Assembly (NCBI GenBank): GCA_002382805.1
Contig: DGAD01000026.1
Coordinates: forward strand, 347-60,576
Length of the DNA stretch: 60,230 bases
Source of the DNA: Clostridiales bacterium UBA4039
Lineage (GTDB): Bacteria > Bacillota > Clostridia > Lachnospirales > Vallitaleaceae
Direction: 5' to 3'
The notes beneath the pieces were generated by a model. That model was given only the letters and a program-made list of their open reading frames with translations. It was not told the origin of the DNA and did not search any database. How positions within the stretch are numbered: the stretch's first letter is position 1; every line of letters starts with the position of its first letter. Both the position numbers and the translations under genes were made by a program. Below are positions 16,742 to 25,430 of the stretch, in pieces.

Positions 16742-17728
16742 TTATGTAGATAATCTTTTTTTTAAGTGTACAGGTATGCTAATATTTTTTTTTGTTATTG
16801 TCTCACCATGAATTAATTTCATGAGTGTCTTTGATGCTTCGATTCCTAGTTTTTCCGTATCTTGTACGATGGTCGTCAATGTTGGATTGCAAAATTTTGA
16901 TAAAGAAATATTATCAAACCCTACTACCCGAACATCTGTTGGAACGCTATAGCCACAGACATCTAGTGCATGTACCACGCCTAACGCCATATGGTCATTT
17001 GTTGCAAAGACTCCATCAAAATACAGTCCGTCTTGAATCTGCTCAAGTATTTTATTATATGCTGCAGAATAAGATGGTTCCGTGTCCAATTCAAAGTATT
17101 GTTCAATCACATCTTTTTTTTCACTAACGCCTTTTAAAAAACCATCTAATCTTCCGATAACCGGAGAGACGTCACGACTGTCTCTTAAAAATAATGGACG
17201 TCGACTTCCACTTTCAATCAGCTCAAGTGTGGCTAAGTATCCACCATGCGCATTATCCGATGCCACTAAAAAATCAGCATTCTTTGGACATCTATCAATA
17301 TAAATCACAGGTATATTCTTTTTTTGAAAGTCTTCAATCTCTGTCTGTCCCGATATATATATAACGCCATCAACATTTTTTTCCAAAAGGTTGCGAATAT
17401 GCATCGTCTCTTTTTCACGATCTTCATTCGTATCACAGATAAATACTGAATAATTGTGTTTTAGGAAAAAGCTATCAATTGTTCGGGCAATCTTTGCAAA
17501 GAACTCATTGGTTATATCTGGTACAACCACTCCGATTGCATGGCTTGTATTTGTCCTTAGACTCTTTGCATATGCATCTGGCACATAGGCATATTTTTTA
17601 ATCGCCATAAGCACTTTTTCTTCTGTTTCTTTTGAATAGCCTCCTTTGTTATTGATTACGCGAGATATTGTGGCTGTAGACACACCTATTTTATTCGCTA
17701 ATTGTTTCATCGATAATTTTTGTTCCAC
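16742..17728 (-). CDS. LacI-family repressor of the allose-type operon
   Basis: The 328-residue protein has an N-terminal helix-turn-helix (MKQLANKIGVSTATISRVINNKG, about 6-28) with the hinge helix after it, and a periplasmic-binding-protein-like sensor domain (about 60-328). It starts at a GTG preceded by GGGGGA. It probably represses the downstream operon and itself: GTAATCGATTAC occurs twice before alsA and once just after its own -10. The E. coli allose operon uses an RpiR-type regulator (AlsR), so this is a different control arrangement. The inducer is presumably allose or a phosphorylated form. Confidence 0.9.
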   Translation of the reverse strand: MEQKLSMKQLANKIGVSTATISRVINNKGGYSKETEEKVLMAIKKYAYVPDAYAKSLRTNTSHAIGVVVPDITNEFFAKIARTIDSFFLKHNYSVFICDTNEDREKETMHIRNLLEKNVDGVIYISGQTEIEDFQKKNIPVIYIDRCPKNADFLVASDNAHGGYLATLELIESGSRRPLFLRDSRDVSPVIGRLDGFLKGVSEKKDVIEQYFELDTEPSYSAAYNKILEQIQDGLYFDGVFATNDHMALGVVHALDVCGYSVPTDVRVVGFDNISLSKFCNPTLTTIVQDTEKLGIEASKTLMKLIHGETITKKNISIPVHLKKRLST

Positions 17729-17748
17729 AATACATCCCCCTTTGTTAC

Positions 17749-17760
17749 GTAATCGATTAC
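17749..17760. promoter_or_regulatory. LacI-type operator overlapping the regulator's own transcription start
   Basis: This is the third perfect GTAATCGATTAC, 11 bases downstream of the predicted -10. Binding here would block initiation, so the regulator gene is probably autorepressed. Confidence 0.85.
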
Positions 17761-17771
17761 CTTATGTTGTA

Positions 17772-17800
17772 ATAATATACTAATATTTTCAATCTGTCAA
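17772..17800 (-). promoter_or_regulatory. Promoter of the LacI-family regulator gene
   Basis: Perfect TTGACA (17800-17795) and TATTAT (17777-17772) are separated by 17 bases on the minus strand. The operator follows immediately. Confidence 0.7.
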
Positions 17801-17823
17801 CTATTTTTTATTAATTCTGTCGT

Positions 17824-19293
17824 TTATTCTTCCATAAACGTGTGTATTTCATAGGCATGTTTTTGTGTATTCCAGCGATATCGCCCAATCCAATTGATGC
17901 CTTGATCGTAGTTTATTCCAGTACTGGCAAGCTCTACCTGCCCCCATTGGCTCTCAGGAACTTTGGTCACTTCTTCGTAGGCATCTTCATCGATAATAAT
18001 TTCATCGAGTGCATCGCGTTGATCATATCTAAAGCGATTGGAAAAATAGATTCCTATACGAATCTCTTCATGATTTTCTTCATCAAGCTTCTGATTTAAA
18101 ACCGTGTCAAATACATAATCTTTTGTCTGTCCTGTGAGGATATCTTCTGGATATGGATCTAGCTTTTGATGAATAATCCTTGTATTGCCTTGCTTAACTA
18201 AAAGATATACCGCATATTCATCTCGTATCGGGGCAAACCCTTGATTAGCGATTGTCATCCGGATGTTAAGGGCTCGACCGGGCTTTATACGTGCGGAGAG
18301 CGTTGCTTGTTCTAACGTTAAGCGGTAGCCTAAGTGGTTGTTGATATATTCTAGGGCATTTTCACCTTGATATGTTTGTTGTGCCCATTGATCAAGTACT
18401 TGCGTATTATAATAATAGTTAAGATAGGATAGATGCAATGCATTAAACTCATCAACAGCATGCTCAATATCTGTATATTCACTTAGTGTCGGCATCTCTC
18501 CACCATTATAACCAAAGGCTAAGTGGGATGCCACCCAATCCAATTCTTCATCTCTAGAATACATTGGATCATCATATGTTCCATAGTCTATCCCATCGGC
18601 AAGTAGTGCATCATTGTGAAACCCTAAGCGTTGTGTGTCAAGACCAAAATCCAAGGCATCCCTTAAAAAACGCGGTCGTCGAACACTCACTTTTATCTTT
18701 GGGTCTAAATGTGTCAGCCAAGCATATAGCAGTGCATTTCTATTATCTTCTTGCAAAGGATTCTCTTCAAGATATTGACTGTTGTGCCACTCCCCCCATG
18801 GACCGAACATCCCGGCTTGAACACTAACAACAATATCTTGATAATAATTGAGCACATCTCCAATCTGGTCGACATGTTCCAAGATAAGTTCTAGGGATTT
18901 TGGATCCTCATAATCTGCTGCATCATAACTATAGGCTGCTCGAAAAATAACTTGTTTGTTCTTTTCTCTAGCCGTATATAGCATATTATGAAGCTCCATA
19001 AGCTTATCTGCTGAAATCGCTTCAGATAGAAACTCACCTAGGTCATATGTCACTAAAAGCAGTTGGGGGTTCTCCTGCATATTCTCAACATAGTCACGGT
19101 TTGCTGTATCTACTTGGGCATAAAACCCTCTTGCCGGACCGATAACTGGTTGGTTATGCTCTTGAAACTCTAGTGTCACTTTGGGTATATAGTAATATGA
19201 GAACAATCCCCACCCTCCAAGCATAATAAAAACAGCTAATACTCCTGTAATAATTTTTTGACCTATATTTTTTTTAGCTGCGTTGTCTCTCAT
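17824..19293 (-). CDS. DUF4874/DUF4832 membrane-anchored protein, last gene of the exopolysaccharide operon
   Basis: The 489-residue protein has an N-terminal anchor (about 14-33, ITGVLAVFIMLGGWGLFSYYYI) and an extracellular part. This starts with a glycosidase-barrel-like DUF4874 domain (PARGFYAQV, GMFGPWGEWHNS) and ends in a DUF4832 beta domain (about 330-480). Such pairs occur in polysaccharide clusters and resemble glycoside hydrolases in fold, but no activity is established. It overlaps the preceding glycosyltransferase gene by four bases (ATGA). A role in trimming or modifying the exported polymer is plausible but inferred. No hairpin follows it. Confidence 0.8.
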   Translation of the reverse strand: MRDNAAKKNIGQKIITGVLAVFIMLGGWGLFSYYYIPKVTLEFQEHNQPVIGPARGFYAQVDTANRDYVENMQENPQLLLVTYDLGEFLSEAISADKLMELHNMLYTAREKNKQVIFRAAYSYDAADYEDPKSLELILEHVDQIGDVLNYYQDIVVSVQAGMFGPWGEWHNSQYLEENPLQEDNRNALLYAWLTHLDPKIKVSVRRPRFLRDALDFGLDTQRLGFHNDALLADGIDYGTYDDPMYSRDEELDWVASHLAFGYNGGEMPTLSEYTDIEHAVDEFNALHLSYLNYYYNTQVLDQWAQQTYQGENALEYINNHLGYRLTLEQATLSARIKPGRALNIRMTIANQGFAPIRDEYAVYLLVKQGNTRIIHQKLDPYPEDILTGQTKDYVFDTVLNQKLDEENHEEIRIGIYFSNRFRYDQRDALDEIIIDEDAYEEVTKVPESQWGQVELASTGINYDQGINWIGRYRWNTQKHAYEIHTFMEE

Positions 19294-20291
19294 GACCGCT
19301 CCTTCCTACAAGCATCCAGTTTGTTATACAAATCTACGGCTACATGCACACTGGACAAATATACTGTCGGAAAATAACGGTACAGCCATAACTGCCCTCG
19401 TCTTATGAGACTTAGCGCTTTTTTATCCGAAAATAGTTGATAAGCCTTCTTATAACTGCTTCGAATTTTTCGTTCATATGGATATGTCTTATCGGTTCCA
19501 TATCGAAGCTGATATTGTGCAATCTGCAAATTTAATAAAAAGCGATATGTGCTATATATTTCTAGTTCATTATCTTCCCATCGACGAAACCATCCTATCG
19601 CCTCTTTAAGCGCCACGAGTTTATCTAAACGCTTTATCGAATAGCTTCCTGTCAAGCTGGTAGGACGCTGCAAATAATTAATCCAAGGTTCTCTAAGGAC
19701 AACAACTTTATGACATTGATAAAAAATCTTATATGTTGTAAACTCATCTTCATGAATACGACCAACGGGAAACCGTAATGTCTTCCACAACTCTCGCCGA
19801 TAGAGTTTTCCCCAAGCAACAATCATCTGACTTTGACCATGATTTACAATATCAAGCGTAGCACTTCGCCCTGACTTTTCAATGGGCACACGCTTTATCG
19901 CTTGAGTTGTCGGTTTTTTCCCTTCAAAAATTTTTTCAAATCCACAGACGACAACATCCGCTTTTGATTTTTCCATCACCGTATATACCCGCTTTAGCGC
20001 TCCCTGTTTAAGTGAATCATCGCTATCAAGAAAGAAAATATACTCGCCCGTGGCATACTCTAGTCCTGCATTTCTGGCACCAGACAATCCCTGGTTTTTT
20101 TGATGAATCACATGTATCCTTGAATCCGCTTTTGCATATGCATCACATCGCTTGCCACTGTTGTCTGTCGATCCATCATTAATCAAAATAAGCTCATACG
20201 CACTAAAAGACTGACTAAGTATGGATTCAATACAACTATCTATATACTTCATCACATTATATACCGGCACGATTATACTTATTTTGACCAT
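19290..20291 (-). CDS. GT2 family glycosyltransferase
   Basis: The protein has about 333 residues. It begins with the typical GT2 strand MVKISIIVPVYNV and contains LINDGSTDNSG (about 37-47) and the metal/nucleotide motif FFLDSDDS (about 90-97). A C-terminal helical tail carries basic residues. The start at 20291 is chosen over 20306 because GGGGA lies about nine bases before it and the protein then begins as family members do. It overlaps the flippase gene by 13 bases. The donor sugar is unknown. Confidence 0.88.
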   Translation of the reverse strand: MVKISIIVPVYNVMKYIDSCIESILSQSFSAYELILINDGSTDNSGKRCDAYAKADSRIHVIHQKNQGLSGARNAGLEYATGEYIFFLDSDDSLKQGALKRVYTVMEKSKADVVVCGFEKIFEGKKPTTQAIKRVPIEKSGRSATLDIVNHGQSQMIVAWGKLYRRELWKTLRFPVGRIHEDEFTTYKIFYQCHKVVVLREPWINYLQRPTSLTGSYSIKRLDKLVALKEAIGWFRRWEDNELEIYSTYRFLLNLQIAQYQLRYGTDKTYPYERKIRSSYKKAYQLFSDKKALSLIRRGQLWLYRYFPTVYLSSVHVAVDLYNKLDACRKERS

Positions 20292-21820
20292 AATTTCATT
20301 CCCCATTCTTTCATAATCTCCATTGCATCAGATTTTCTTAAGACCCATGCAAACCAAATGTTAATGATAAGTACACACAAAGCTGCCTTTAATCCAAAAC
20401 CGATATAACTACTTCCATCTATCCATCCGGTTCCTAAAAAACATAGCCCTATTCCACTTATCGTCCATAGAGCGCCCTTCATCTGCTCTTTTAGATAACA
20501 TCCTAATCCAAGATTCCCCAAGTATTTCATAACAATCTTAGCCTCATACCAATAAAAGGTTCCAACCGTTGAGAGCACCGTGGCAAAAAGCACGCCAAAA
20601 AGTCCCAATATGCTTCCCATAATTATCGATAAAACCAGGTTAATGACTGCTGCAAAAAACATGATATGCTTGACCTTTTCAAATAATCCCGCTGCATTTC
20701 TAAAGACACGAATCACATTACGATTACTCACCAAATAATAGTTCACTAAGATGACCACAACAATGGAAGGATTTAAGATAAGCTCCGGTCGCTTGAGCCA
20801 AAGACGGATAAAGTCTTGAACAAGTATTGCAAGACATGCCGTCGTAAATCCACTAATCCAAAAGCTAAAGTTTTGGGTTACGAAAAAGATTTTTTGCTGT
20901 TTTATAATAGGATCTCCTGCACTCAGATGACCAACACTTGCCGAGACAGCTCCAAAAAGTACTGCTACTAGACTCGTTACTCCCATAATGACAAACTCAT
21001 AATTTGAATAGTATCCAACCCAAATCGTTCCAATCAATATCGAAATAATAATATTATCCGTCCCAGTCATCATCACACGCGCCATGCGATATTGTAGAAC
21101 ATCGATAATTTTTTTATGAATCTCTTTTTGCTCCTCAAGAACATAGGATATATTGGTCTCGGTTTTTAAAAATGGATACATTTTTTTTACCACATGCTCT
21201 ATAAATCCACTAAACAAAAGACTCTTTAACAAAACTAGCGATAAATATAAAATATAATTTCCCGTCATCAGTAGAACAATGATTTGTAAAATCAATGTTC
21301 CCCCATCAAAGATAAGTTCCATCAGATGAACTTTATATTTTCTTTGATCGGCTATAATCATATGCAGCTTATAACCAAATCGATTATTTATCAATACACT
21401 GATTAGATATAAGCTAAAAGCTAAGGATAAATGGGGCAACGCACTTTCCGTCTGAACCATTAAAGGAATGGTAAGTAAAAAAATCAACCCAAGACCAGAC
21501 ATCCATAGCGTCATACGCTTATAGAGCTTGGAAAAATAGTGATACAACACTTGAAGCTTTTCAAGGTCATGATGTCGAATAGGTGCATATAAATAGTAAA
21601 GCATCACAGGTCCCATGCCATGTTCTGCAAAGGATAAGACGATAAACAGATTCGTAAACAAGCCGTTAACCCCGAGATACTCTGTTCCCAACGTACGAAT
21701 AAAAATAGACTTGCCAATAAGGTTAAGCAGCAAAATAATTACTTGCACACTCAGCCCCACTATAATATTACGACTTGAATTCATTCGCCTTGACTGTGAA
21801 TTTAACGCTGTAGCTTTCAT
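20279..21820 (-). CDS. Wzx-like polysaccharide flippase (MOP/MVF superfamily)
   Basis: The 513-residue polytopic protein has about 12-14 hydrophobic segments. Its N-terminal region (NIIVGLSVQVIILLLNLIG, IFIRTLGTEYLGVNGLF) is typical of O-antigen and exopolysaccharide repeat-unit exporters. Its presence beside a PelG-like protein gives this operon two MOP-type transporters, which is unusual. It may move a lipid-linked unit made by the two flanking GT2 enzymes. It overlaps the upstream gene by four bases. Confidence 0.87.
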   Translation of the reverse strand: MKATALNSQSRRMNSSRNIIVGLSVQVIILLLNLIGKSIFIRTLGTEYLGVNGLFTNLFIVLSFAEHGMGPVMLYYLYAPIRHHDLEKLQVLYHYFSKLYKRMTLWMSGLGLIFLLTIPLMVQTESALPHLSLAFSLYLISVLINNRFGYKLHMIIADQRKYKVHLMELIFDGGTLILQIIVLLMTGNYILYLSLVLLKSLLFSGFIEHVVKKMYPFLKTETNISYVLEEQKEIHKKIIDVLQYRMARVMMTGTDNIIISILIGTIWVGYYSNYEFVIMGVTSLVAVLFGAVSASVGHLSAGDPIIKQQKIFFVTQNFSFWISGFTTACLAILVQDFIRLWLKRPELILNPSIVVVILVNYYLVSNRNVIRVFRNAAGLFEKVKHIMFFAAVINLVLSIIMGSILGLFGVLFATVLSTVGTFYWYEAKIVMKYLGNLGLGCYLKEQMKGALWTISGIGLCFLGTGWIDGSSYIGFGLKAALCVLIINIWFAWVLRKSDAMEIMKEWGMKLWSK

Positions 21821-22881
21821 ATATTCCCTCGTACTTTTCTATGCACATATCTACTAAGGACCGGACGCCCGATGATGAACATCCCACTCAATACATATTG
21901 CGCTTTAAACTTCGCCGTGAAGTAGAGCATACTATACATAAGGCTTTCTAACGGCTCTTGCACCTGCAGACATGCCTTAATTGCCCCTGGCGTCTTTAAC
22001 CATTGTCTAATAACTTTCATTGAAAAAAAACGGTTTAGTATATCATGGGTTGTATGTAAATGTACTCCATGCATCTCCCATTCTTTAAACAAGGTCCATA
22101 ACATTATACGAAACCCAAAAGGTATGGCTAAATCAATATTTTCATTTAGCACTTTTTTTTCATTTAAAAACGCAGCATAATTTATCAATACACTTCTTGC
22201 TCGCATGAAGATATCCTCTTTTTGATTGGACGTCGATCCATCAACAATATTATACACATATACACCTTTATCTGTGACATAATACCTAGGAGCATAAGCC
22301 ATCAGCTTTATATTAAACAAGCTATCTTCCATAAAGGCTTTTTTTTGTCGATTAAAACGCACACCACATTTTTCTAAAAAAGTCCGTCGATAGATTTTTC
22401 CCCATACATAACCAAATCCACTTGTCGTCTTATATATGTGATAACGTTTTATCTCTTGGCGTGTTCCAAATCGACAGATCCGTCCCTTCGGGCAGGGTTG
22501 TATTCGATGTTTTTTTCCATGCACTTTGCGATCATATGCCCCCGATATAATATCATATGGAAAGTGTTTAAGGGGTTCCATTAGATATTCAAGAGCTTTT
22601 TTGGGCAACTGATCATCCGCATCAACAAAAGCAATAAATTCACCGCCGCAATACTTTATGCCTATATTTCTCGCTTGACCTTGTCCATTGTTTTTTGTAT
22701 GAATAACCCGGATTCTTGAATCTGTTTTAGCCAAAGCATCACAAATCTCTCCTGTTTTATCGGTCGAGCCATCATTAATTAAGAGGATTTCAATAGATGT
22801 ATACGATTGCTCGCGCAAGCTTTGTACACAGGATTTAATTTCTTTTTCTGCATTATACACAGGTACTATCAAGGAGATCAT
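21817..22881 (-). CDS. GT2 family glycosyltransferase
   Basis: The 354-residue protein starts MISLIVPVYNAEKEIK, with LINDGSTDKTGE (about 35-46) and a DxD-type FVDADDQ (about 90-96). It is similar in build to the GT2 enzyme encoded on the other side of the flippase gene, suggesting paralogues. The C-terminal part is helical and has no clear extra domain. It is coupled by ATGA to the flippase gene. The substrate is unknown. Confidence 0.88.
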   Translation of the reverse strand: MISLIVPVYNAEKEIKSCVQSLREQSYTSIEILLINDGSTDKTGEICDALAKTDSRIRVIHTKNNGQGQARNIGIKYCGGEFIAFVDADDQLPKKALEYLMEPLKHFPYDIISGAYDRKVHGKKHRIQPCPKGRICRFGTRQEIKRYHIYKTTSGFGYVWGKIYRRTFLEKCGVRFNRQKKAFMEDSLFNIKLMAYAPRYYVTDKGVYVYNIVDGSTSNQKEDIFMRARSVLINYAAFLNEKKVLNENIDLAIPFGFRIMLWTLFKEWEMHGVHLHTTHDILNRFFSMKVIRQWLKTPGAIKACLQVQEPLESLMYSMLYFTAKFKAQYVLSGMFIIGRPVLSRYVHRKVRGNI

Positions 22882-22899
22882 TCTCGTTTCCTTTCTAAA

Positions 22900-23985
22900 T
22901 CACACCGGACGGTTAAGTAGTTTTTGAACTGCAATCAATGCCACACGATATCGATGGCGAAGACGACGCAATATTGAGTTAATCCATGTTTTTTTTGTAT
23001 GTTTTTGAATGGATAAGTCCACTTCCATCACCTTTTGTCCCTCTTTGGATAAAAGAAGGGTCAAAATTTCATCTGTCTCTTTCTTGGTATCTGCTGTATG
23101 TATTGATCCTTTCTCAAGTCCCATCTTTTCACGAAAGATTGCTTTTTGATGATTAAGTTCGCGAGCATCAATCCCTTCGACAACATATAGATGCACATAT
23201 CCATGTTCTGCATAACATGCGTTTACTTTATCTTGGATACCCTGAAAGCCATTTTTATAATGTCCTATCCAGTGTTCTTGTTTATATATACTATAGATCA
23301 GGGCTTCCATTTGCCTGTGTGTAAACTTTTGTCGCATCTCAAAAACAATTTTTGCGCCAAGTGCTTCTAACTTTTGAGGAATCTCTTTTGCACTAGGATG
23401 TTTGACCGCCTTTGGCCAGACAAACCACAAACGTACATCGTCTTTGCGGATTGCATATTCTAAGACCATCTGATGCAGATACTCTTCATCCATACACCGC
23501 TGCCTAAAAAATTTTGCATCATAATTAACCGATAACGTTGGAAACCGTACCACATGTACCGGACAATTAAAATACCAAGCACAGGCTACACGATGAGCTC
23601 CATCAAGTAAGTGCATGTCTGCGTCAACGGGAATAAGAGATTCTTTTGGATCAAATCCTGATGTTTTAAAGGATTCAATCAATGCATCAAATGTTTCAAA
23701 ATATTTTTCCAGCGAGTTTTTTTGTTGATTACCATATTCACTATACGTTCCATCGGTAAATGCTTCGATATGTTTTGCATACAACTGACGCGCACGTTCA
23801 AGGTCTTGACCCTTTTGTTTACTCTCAATATATAGAATCTTGGGAATCAAATCCAAGCGTCCCGGAAGAACCAATTTTTTTGCCTCAATTTCAAAATATT
23901 CAAAAGGCGTCTGGGCATTAATGTTATTGTATTCTATAAAAAAAGGTGATAATCTCTGAAACAGCTCTTTTTGACTAGCCTTCAT
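22900..23985 (-). CDS. Protein with a ParB/sulfiredoxin-fold-like motif, unknown function
   Basis: The 361-residue soluble protein was not assigned to a known pathway. Around residues 118-145 it reads IPVDADMHLLDGAHRVACAWYF, which has the DGxHR pattern of the ParB/Srx nucleotide-binding fold. Such domains bind or hydrolyse nucleotides. The N-terminal half is helical. The C-terminal end is strongly basic (about 335-361, RRLRHRYR), perhaps to contact membrane or polymer. It overlaps the PelG-like gene by 11 bases, so it is a true operon member. A role in sugar-phosphate or nucleotide handling for the polysaccharide is possible but not shown. Confidence 0.55.
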   Translation of the reverse strand: MKASQKELFQRLSPFFIEYNNINAQTPFEYFEIEAKKLVLPGRLDLIPKILYIESKQKGQDLERARQLYAKHIEAFTDGTYSEYGNQQKNSLEKYFETFDALIESFKTSGFDPKESLIPVDADMHLLDGAHRVACAWYFNCPVHVVRFPTLSVNYDAKFFRQRCMDEEYLHQMVLEYAIRKDDVRLWFVWPKAVKHPSAKEIPQKLEALGAKIVFEMRQKFTHRQMEALIYSIYKQEHWIGHYKNGFQGIQDKVNACYAEHGYVHLYVVEGIDARELNHQKAIFREKMGLEKGSIHTADTKKETDEILTLLLSKEGQKVMEVDLSIQKHTKKTWINSILRRLRHRYRVALIAVQKLLNRPV

Positions 23986-25426
23986 TGCCTTGCTCCTTTT
24001 TATAAATAACGGATTTTGGCACTTTTCCGATAATCCGCTCTATAATGGTTGTATTGCAAAAGATATGGGCATCAAAATGTTTTTCCATGTAGCGTAGACG
24101 GTAAAAACTAAAGCTCCAGCCAACCATGGCTCCGGCAAAAGCACCCAGCCCATAGAGTCGGGATAGATTTTCCCTTGCCCAGTAGCTTCCAACCAGAACA
24201 CTAATACAAAAAATCACTGCGGTCATCATTGCCCCTTTATTATCATTAAAATAGAACATAAAAATAATATTACAATACATGAGAAAAATAGCAAAATATG
24301 CGCCAATCAACGATGCATAGTTTCGAAGAACACTTCCCCCAAAACCAAAATCAGGTAGTACTGCCATAGCAATCAAAAAAAGAATTGTCGTTATAATCGC
24401 TTGTACAATGGCTAAGAAGCTGACCTGCTGAATTAATAAGCGAAACATCGCTTTTTTATCCTTTTGAATATCTTGCCAAGTTTTCCCGATAATCGACTCC
24501 ATATATTTTTGGTAGCGGTCATGAAAATTGGTCTCAACAAGAACCGTGAAGATCACAATCATTGAAATATTACTAAACATAGCAAGCGTCGTTGCCATAT
24601 CATAACTTTGCATTGTATAATAGCTTTTCGCAATAACCAAATGATTCGGATGTCCCCAAAAAACAAAATTATGGATATAGAGCCCCAAAATATAGAAAAA
24701 GTTGGTGAACAGCACTTGATATTGTTCTCTAAAATATCTTAAACAGTCAAAATATTTTTTACTGTTTTGCTTAAAATGCTTACGCATATACGAAAATTCC
24801 AAAAAAGCAATCAGAAAAAATCCAAGTGTCACTCCATAAAGTATAGCATGAATCACCGGCTCTCCCAACCAAAAGAAAATCCAAGCCCCAACAAATGTCA
24901 CTGCCATGCCCATGCCATAAAATAATGCAATAACTTTATAATCTTTGGTCGCCGACAGATAAATCATTGAAAAAAATGCAATAATCATAATCATAAAAAA
25001 CGCATAGGTAACTGCCGCAAATATAGGGGCCACTCCTCCTACTACAATTAAGCGATATACAAAAGGTAGTGCAAGAAGTGCACCCAACAAAGTATTTAAA
25101 AAGACTCCCGTATAAAATGATGGTAGAATATCTTCATATTGGTCATCATATATTTTATCTGCAATATAACGCGACATAACTCCATTAAACGGAGCTGTAA
25201 CCAAAAGAGCAAAAATAAATACATATAGAATTGTTGAGGACAGCAGTTCTCGCTCCGCATAGGAAACCGACGTCAATCCCAAGAAAAAGTACAATGCTAT
25301 AATCGTCATGATAACAATAATTGTTGGTCCGACGGTTACAATGGAACTATAGGCAATACCTCCAATTAAGCTGGTGACACTTTCTTCTTTGAATATTTTT
25401 TTTAGTTCAAAACCAATTCCTGCCAT
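23975..25426 (-). CDS. pelG: PelG-like exopolysaccharide exporter (MOP superfamily)
   Basis: The 483-residue protein has about 12 membrane segments and the characteristic PelG N-terminus AGIGFELKKIF, followed by a hydrophobic first helix. PelG works with PelD, PelE and PelF to make and move the partly deacetylated, GalNAc-containing Pel polysaccharide across the membrane. It lies four bases after a PelF-like gene, in the same order as known Pel clusters. Its length matches the family. Confidence 0.87.
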   Translation of the reverse strand: MAGIGFELKKIFKEESVTSLIGGIAYSSIVTVGPTIIVIMTIIALYFFLGLTSVSYAERELLSSTILYVFIFALLVTAPFNGVMSRYIADKIYDDQYEDILPSFYTGVFLNTLLGALLALPFVYRLIVVGGVAPIFAAVTYAFFMIMIIAFFSMIYLSATKDYKVIALFYGMGMAVTFVGAWIFFWLGEPVIHAILYGVTLGFFLIAFLEFSYMRKHFKQNSKKYFDCLRYFREQYQVLFTNFFYILGLYIHNFVFWGHPNHLVIAKSYYTMQSYDMATTLAMFSNISMIVIFTVLVETNFHDRYQKYMESIIGKTWQDIQKDKKAMFRLLIQQVSFLAIVQAIITTILFLIAMAVLPDFGFGGSVLRNYASLIGAYFAIFLMYCNIIFMFYFNDNKGAMMTAVIFCISVLVGSYWARENLSRLYGLGAFAGAMVGWSFSFYRLRYMEKHFDAHIFCNTTIIERIIGKVPKSVIYKKEQGNEG

Positions 25427-25430
25427 CTTC

